64,000 bases of DNA from positions 33,284,501 through 33,348,500 of the forward strand of contig JAZHRO010000026.1 in NCBI GenBank assembly GCA_037157565.1, in the 5' to 3' direction. Below the pieces are notes generated by a model, which was not told the origin of the DNA, made no database searches, and saw only the letters and a program-made list of their open reading frames with translations. This document shows positions 59,080 through 64,000 of this stretch, one piece after another. Within the stretch, counting starts at the first letter, position 1; every line of letters begins with the position of its first letter. Origin of the DNA: Thalassia testudinum (taxonomy: Eukaryota; Streptophyta; Magnoliopsida; Alismatales; Hydrocharitaceae). The position numbers were made by a program, and so were the translations under genes.

Positions 59080-59110
59080 CCATGCTCCGGCGACCTTGCG
59101 CGGAGCATGG
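59080..59110 (+). repeat. LTR stem-loop in B
   Basis: CCATGCTCCG (59080-59089), 11-nt loop GCGACCTTGCG and CGGAGCATGG (59101-59110): perfect 10-bp arms. It is identical in C and partly covarying in D. Confidence 0.75.
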
Positions 59111-59313
59111 CGCCGCGTAGGGTGAGGGAGGGACCCTGCCAAGTTAACCGGGGGTGCCCTGCGTCGTCAGTCGTCGTAGGAACACCCCCCTGATGGCTGC
59201 AACCACCCATACCGGCCGTGCGAACGCACGGATGGTATGGGTCTCCTTGCTCCGACGTCCTCCGACGAGGGAGGCACGTCGCCTCCCTCTACCCTCCTCT
59301 CCGGCTCTGCCTC

Positions 59314-59320
59314 TATAAAA
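59314..59320 (+). promoter_or_regulatory. B TATA box
   Basis: TATAAAA followed by CCCCACG. C has TATAAATA at 63627-63634. Confidence 0.6.
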
Positions 59321-60185
59321 ACCCCACGAGCTCTGCTGTTCTTTTCAGCTTGGATCTGACGGAGAAACCCCCCTCCCTTCCTCTCTTCCCACTCCGACAG
59401 ACGCCCCCTTGCTCCGGCGGCTCCTCCTCCTCCTCCTCGTTGCTCTGCCGCACTACCAGCAGCAGGGCTGCCTTCCCTCGCTGTTCCCGCGCCGCGCCGC
59501 ACCCAGCGCGCGCTTCTCCGGCCCTCTCCTCGCCGCCGCCCCTTCCTCTGGGCAGCTTGTTCTCCGACGACATTTGATACGACTGTCGCCTGCTCCGCCC
59601 CCTCCTCGTCCCGCTAAGTAGGTGTAAGTTTTCCTCTTCCTCCCCTCTTTCTTTTCCCTATTGTAATTCTTACTGTCGCCCTCCGCCCTCACCTTCTCCA
59701 CCTCCGGCCAAACTCCGGCGACTCGCTCCCGTCACTCCACCACTCCACATGGCTCGCCGACCCTCACAGAACCTCCGCCTCCTCACCCTGATCAACCTCC
59801 GCCCTTCCACTTCCCACCAATTGCCCTCTGCAGACCCCCCGACCAAACCTATTTCTCGCGCTGCAGTTTGACCTAGGGCAGCCCTTAGGCTCCACCCCGC
59901 CGCCTGCCCGACCCCACACCACCTTCGCTGTGCCACGGCGAAGGTTCTCCGCGTATCTGATTAGGCCGAGAGGCCGTTTCTCTGTGGGCAGGTACTTCGC
60001 TCGCCACCGCCATTGCTGAGTGAAGCAGCTTCTTCAACCTGCTGCTCTAGACGCACCACGCCCAGGTCAGACTCCCAGGCTGCGTGGGGCATCTCCGCGA
60101 AGAAGTCCCAGGCTGCAGTTGGGGCGAAGGACTCGCGTGAAGCCGCGATTGCCAGCTGCCTCCTCTGCGCGGGCGTCCAATTGGG

Positions 60186-60266
60186 GTGGGACATTTAGTC
60201 CCACCTCGGAAACTTACAGAGGCGCGCGGGCGCTTAAAGGCAAAAAGTGCCTTAAGCTGTTCGCCT
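60186..60266 (+). promoter_or_regulatory. snRNA-type promoter-like module in B
   Basis: GTCCCACCTCG (60198-60208), one change from the snRNA upstream element, 25 nt, TTAAAGG (60234-60240) and TGTTCGCC (60259-60266). The first element is the right half of a GTGGGAC-ATTTA-GTCCCAC inverted repeat. Confidence 0.55.
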
Positions 60267-60539
60267 CAAATCACGAGGTGAGGTCCCCTTCACCCGCCCG
60301 ATTACCAGGCCTCGTCCACGCTCACGCCCCGCGGACCTGGCCCGACCCGATTAGCCCAACCTGCACTCCTCGCCCACCACCGCACGCCGGTGGGCCTGGA
60401 CCCGGGCGCGACCCGCGTACCCGATTAACCGGTTGCTCTGGGAGAGCTTTCCTAAGAGCGAATTCTGAGAGAGAGAGACGTGGGGGAATGGTAGAGTAGG
60501 TTTTGCCCTCTGACGAAAACCTTAAGTGTGAAGGCGTAG

Positions 60540-60900
60540 GTGAAGAAGAAAGAAGAAGAGAAGAAGAAGAAGAGAGCACAAGTGAAGAAGAAGAAGAAGG
60601 ACACGCACTGTAGTGGTAGCAATTTAAGTCGTCTGATTGAAAAATCAGACGACGCTCTGAAGACAAAAAAGAAGAAGAAGAAGAGAAGGATAGGACTGTG
60701 CAACCAAGAAGAAAAAGAAAGAAGAAGAGAAGCAAGAAGAAAAGAAGAACACGAGAAGAGGATCTGAAGAAAGAAAAGAAGAAACAAAGAAGAAGAAGAA
60801 CACAGGAAGAACAAAATAAAAGAAGATCCAAGAGCCAAAGAGAAGAGAAGACAAAGAAGAAGAAAGAAGAGAAGAAGAAGAAGAAGCCAAATTTCCATCT
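60540..60900 (+). repeat. GAA-rich purine tract in B LTR
   Basis: Long GAAGAAG-rich sequence, sense-strand equivalent of the TTC tracts of E and D. It gives Lys/Glu-rich or Ser/Leu-rich artefact ORFs on both strands. Confidence 0.85.
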
Positions 60901-61103
60901 CTCTCTCTCTCTCTCTCTTTATTTTTGTAATAGAAATTTTGTACCTCTAAGAATACAACTTGCTCCCTGAGTTCGACCTCGGGAGAACTTTCATTTTCCG
61001 AGTAAAAAAATATTTGTAATGATAGCAATGACTAGCTGTACTACAACGACATAACAAAACAACAAAACCTAGTCACGCATAGTCACCCGAGCGCATCATT
61101 TCT

Positions 61104-61120
61104 TGGCGCCGTTGCCGTGG
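61104..61120 (+). other. B primer binding site (tRNA-Asp type)
   Basis: TGGCGCCGTTGCCGTGG agrees, except for one base, with the sequence complementary to the tRNA-Asp 3' end used by Athila-type elements (TGGCGCCGTTGCCGGGG). Part of it (61108-61115) can pair with 61122-61129. Confidence 0.85.
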
Positions 61121-62169
61121 AGCAACGGCTATTCTAGAGGTAATAGAATTTCTATTTTTTTAAGTTTCTAAATATCTCTCCTCTCTTTTTGTGCAGATAC
61201 AGGAAATCAAGAAGACAAGCAACCGCACGACAACCACTCCGAAGACAGGTAATTTTCTATCTCACTATTAACCCCTGAATTCTAAAGAGGAAGAAAAGAG
61301 AAAGAACAAGCAATATAGGTCTAACCTGTCTTCTATATTTAGTAAAAAAGTTGCAACCCATTATCTCTGCACACACTATTAAGGGTATTTAAGGGCTAAC
61401 ACCTTCTTGCCTGAGCCCTAATTACCCCAACAAAGAGCTAACTGGACCACATAGAGCCAACATAAGATTCAACATTAGGGATTTAGAGACACTTTTTAAG
61501 CAAGAACTGAGAAACCCTAAAAGAAGTGTGCCCAAGCCATTGTCTGAAAATACCTATCCAAAGAAATCCTAAAACAAGATTGGCTCTTTAAAGACACTTG
61601 AACCCTAAAAGACAAGACCTAATAAACAAAACTAGCAGGTAAAGTTGACCACTTGGGTCAACCAACCTTCAACTTAGGTCACTCTTTGCACTCAAAAAAC
61701 CTAAAGTTCAAGTGAAAACCTAAGCACCTTGATCTTAACATAAAAAAGGTAGACTTAAGAGGTCAAGATCCCCATTCTGGTCTACCGGGAACCGCAGTGA
61801 CAAGAGAGGTCGGGTGGGGGAAACCCTGTAACCCGTGGGGACGCTCTACCGTGTAGGGGTCTTCGCAAGACTCACCCTCTCTGGCTGCCCAGGTAATTCT
61901 CAGGGGGACGGTCTTTCTGATCAAGGGGTCCATCTGCCCCGCACCTCTATAGTCACCCAACACATTTTTTGGGTGCCTTGATTGGGTCCAGCACTTTCTA
62001 ACCTCTTCCACTCCAACAGTGCATGAACGGTAGGAGATCCTTAAGACCACCCTTAAGATCTCCTTTAAGAATTCACTCTCGTCAAGGCCCAGCCTTGACT
62101 CCCGTGTTTGAACAGCAACCTAACCCCATCATTCTCTCTTCTGATTCTAAATCAAACTCTTCTTCTATC
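61121..62169 (+). other. B leader (untranslated region)
   Basis: About 1 kb between primer site and gag with no domain. An upstream frame from 62023 joins gag in phase, so the start could be earlier than 62170. Confidence 0.6.
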
Positions 62170-62701
62170 ATGGCTCAGCCAGTTGAGGAAGAAAATAATA
62201 TGGAGCACCAGCTCCAGCGACTCAACGACCTCTTCCAAAACTTTGTGCACCCACCGTAGCGTCCTATGATGCGGGACCATTATAATCCTGCTGCGGTGGC
62301 CATCGAGCCTCGAGTCAGAATCCCAACTGGAGGACCTGATTCTGAATTAAAGCCCAACATGATTCATGCTATACCTAAATTCCATGGGCTTAATTCTGAA
62401 GATCCCTTCCAGCACATCAAACGGCTAAAGCATCTGGCCCAAACTTTTGGGTCAGACGTGCAAAATCGGGATATTCTTCTCATGAAGATGTTCTCCTTTT
62501 CTCTTATGGACAAGGTCGCTCATTGGTATCAAACTCAGACCCGGCCGATCAATAATTGGGAAGAACTTCAGTCCGAGTTCTTGAAAAAGTTCTTCCCTGT
62601 TGGTCAAACCAACGCCTTGCGCCATCAGATTACACACTTCACCCAACAAACAGGGGAACCTCTCCATGAGGCATGGGATCGTTTTCAAGATCTCATGAGA
62701 A
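62170..62701 (+). pseudogene. gag: B gag, one stop and truncated by C
   Basis: MAQPVEEENNM starts at 62170; the frame continues to 62701, broken only by TAG at 62257-62259. The core is a Retrotrans_gag domain with IPKFHGLNSEDPFQHIK, MFSFSLMDKVAHWYQT, ELQSEFLKKFFP and EAWDRFQDLMRK (about 62370-62701), typical of Athila/Tat gag. It would form the particle capsid. It ends where LTR C starts, so the C-terminal half is beyond the window. Confidence 0.9.
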
Positions 62702-63393
62702 AGATGAGAACCTCATCATGAGCCATAACTAGCTCATTTTGACCTAATACAAAGGATAAAAGCTCCTACATAACTCAAGGAAAGGCTTAACTCAGAGAAT
62801 TCTGAGTTTAAGGAGAAAACAAGTCATAAGGGGTAAAAATGCAATTTTACCAGTATAATCTGCATACAGGGTAATTCAGGGCCCAAACATAGGTCAAAGC
62901 AACTTAATAAGAATAAAAGTGGGATGAGATGATCTAGCAAGGGCTACAGCAATTCCAAGAAACTAAATGATAATCTGTAACCCTAAAACAACCCACTTCA
63001 ATTCACGAGGTTCGAGGCAAAGTAAAAATAGAATAAACCCTCTAAAATTCATAGAAAAATAATTTCTATGGTTTAGAACCTTTAATTTGGCCTTCAGAAC
63101 CCATTTTGACCTACATTGAGAACCATGCCCAATTAATAACTTAATTTGGGTTTTCGCATAAATTGACCGGTAAAACAAGGTTTAATATAGAAATGAAATT
63201 CACCATCAGATTCCTTAGGTCCTAATTAGTCATGTATAAAAACTTGAGCCTAAGAAGAAACCTCCTTGACCAACTTTACACTTTGGTCCTCATATATTTA
63301 CTTTTTGGCCCTCAACTTTTGAACCCTCACATTTTAGCCCCTAACTCTCCTTCGTTCTTTGCGTTCAGGTCCCCCCTGCAAAACCTGCCAACA

Positions 63394-63424
63394 CCATGCT
63401 CCGGCGACCTTGCGCGGAGCATGG
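63394..63424 (+). repeat. LTR stem-loop in C
   Basis: The same 31-nt stem-loop as B (59080-59110), with perfect 10-bp arms. Confidence 0.75.
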
Positions 63425-63626
63425 CGCCGCGCAGGGTGAGGGGGAGAGCCTGGCAAGTAAACCAGGGGTGCCCTACGTCGTCAGCCGTCGCAGGGACACC
63501 CCCCTGGTCGCTGTAACCCACCAGATCGGCCGTGCGAACGCACGGACGGTATGGGTTTCCATCTCCGGCGTCCTCCGGCGAGGGAGACACGTCGTCTCCC
63601 TCCGCCTTCCTCCCTGTTTTGATCCC

Positions 63627-63634
63627 TATAAATA
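63627..63634 (+). promoter_or_regulatory. C TATA box
   Basis: TATAAATA followed by CCCCCC, equivalent to B 59314. Confidence 0.6.
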
Positions 63635-64000
63635 CCCCCCGTCGCTCCACCGACCTCGGCAGCTCGGATCTGACGGAGAAAACCCCCAACTTTCCTCTCC
63701 TCTCACTCCGGCAGACGCCCACCAGCTCCGGCGGTTCTTCCTCCTCCTCCTCTTCGCTCTGCCGCAATACCAGCAGCAGAGACTTCCTCCCCTGCTCTTC
63801 CCGCGCCACGCCGTACCCAGCTGGCGCCTCTCCGGCTCTCTGCTCGCCGCCGCCCCTTCCCCTGGGCATCTTCTTCTCCGGCGACAGTCGATACGACTGT
63901 CGCCCTGCCCCGGCCCCTTTCGTCTCCGTAGCTAGGTCAGAACTCCTCCCCATCTCCCCCTCTTTCTTTTCCTCACTGTCTTTTATTTGATTAAACCCTC

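Larger units (their letters stand above)
58385..61098 (+). repeat. B 5' LTR
   Basis: 2714 bp, TGATGAGAACC to GCGCATCA, six bases before the primer site. Features in order are TATAAAA (59314-59320), stem-loop (59080-59110), snRNA-type module (60186-60266), GAA-rich tract (60540-60900), a CT microsatellite (about 60896-60917) and CTGAGTTCGACCTCGG near the end. An LTR end at AGTCA (61085) is an alternative. Overlapping low-complexity ORFs are not genes. Confidence 0.85.
58385..62701 (+). mobile_element. B: Athila/Tat-like retrotransposon, 5' part
   Basis: 5' LTR (58385-61098), tRNA-Asp primer site (61104-61120), a ~1-kb leader and gag (from 62170) that is cut at 62701 by LTR C. The rest lies beyond the window. 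Gag type and primer site agree with the Athila/Tat lineage; without reverse transcriptase the clade is not certain. B sits inside A, which sits in H. Confidence 0.85.
62702..64000 (+). repeat. C: LTR inserted in B gag, runs off the window
   Basis: Starts GATGAGAACCTCATCATGAG, with the first T apparently changed to A (62702). It is close to B over its first 1.3 kb, including the stem-loop (63394-63424) and TATAAATA (63627-63634). It could be a solo LTR or the start of a full element. ORFs of 152-208 codons here are LTR sequence. Confidence 0.85.

Noticed and set aside
60322..60898. Ser/Leu/Phe-rich minus ORFs of 148-169 codons
   Set aside because: They arise from the GAA-rich tract of the B LTR read in reverse; low complexity.
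63327..63953. 208-codon minus ORF and overlapping plus ORFs of 152-179 codons
   Set aside because: All lie in LTR C. The same region in B is broken differently, so no frame is kept.

Overview
This is a plant nuclear window made almost entirely of nested, decayed transposable elements. Plant origin is supported by four things: Ty3/gypsy chromoviruses with a C-terminal chromodomain and an initiator-tRNA-Met primer site, an Athila/Tat-type element primed by tRNA-Asp, a CACTA (En/Spm) transposon with TNP2- and TNPA-like genes, and very long GC-rich LTRs. I cannot name the species. I see no convincing host gene, tRNA, rRNA or CRISPR array.

Layout, left to right. (1) 1-12452: element G1, a plus-strand Tekay/Del-like chromovirus. 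Its 5' LTR is cut by the window edge and contains a solo LTR (S1, 1632-3398) bounded by a perfect CTTAG target duplication. Its gag-pol carries many stops, and its 3' LTR is rearranged by a ~711-bp inverted duplication. (2) 12453-34292: a CACTA transposon running off the left side of G1. It has broken TNP2-like and TNPA-like genes, a long non-coding part with GCT-rich repeats, subterminal repeats and a visible 3' terminal inverted repeat. Three solo LTRs sit inside it: E (16513-19234, perfect GGTAT duplication), S2 (27724-29497) and D (31121-33998). (3) 34293-42414: mostly unrecognised AT-rich sequence, a minus-strand Tat-type integrase remnant truncated by an S-family LTR end, and a cluster of TTTTCACTTA-type repeats. 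(4) 42415-55244: minus-strand chromovirus G4, whose LTR is split by a second minus-strand copy, G2 (43170-52290). (5) 55245-64000: a further nest. A plus-strand LTR start lies in the G4 integrase; an Athila/Tat-like LTR (H, minus) follows; then three LTRs of one family (A, B, C; TGATGAGAACC start) are inserted one into another. B retains a primer site and a gag start.

None of the elements looks autonomous. Comparing G1, G2 and G4 shows that most checked stop codons are CAG, CAA or CGA changed to TAG, TAA or TGA, as expected of cytosine-methylated DNA. Several catalytic residues are also lost.

The most interesting signals lie in the LTRs, not the proteins. Three diverged LTRs (E, D, B) share a motif matching or resembling the plant snRNA upstream sequence element (RTCCCACATCG). 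In each it lies exactly 25 nt before an A/T box and is followed 23-25 nt later by a conserved TGTTCGCC. B, C and D share a stem-loop in which one base pair is flipped between copies. The S LTRs carry long perfect hairpins. The G-family LTRs carry arrays of CAGACGTCTGG-like palindromes.
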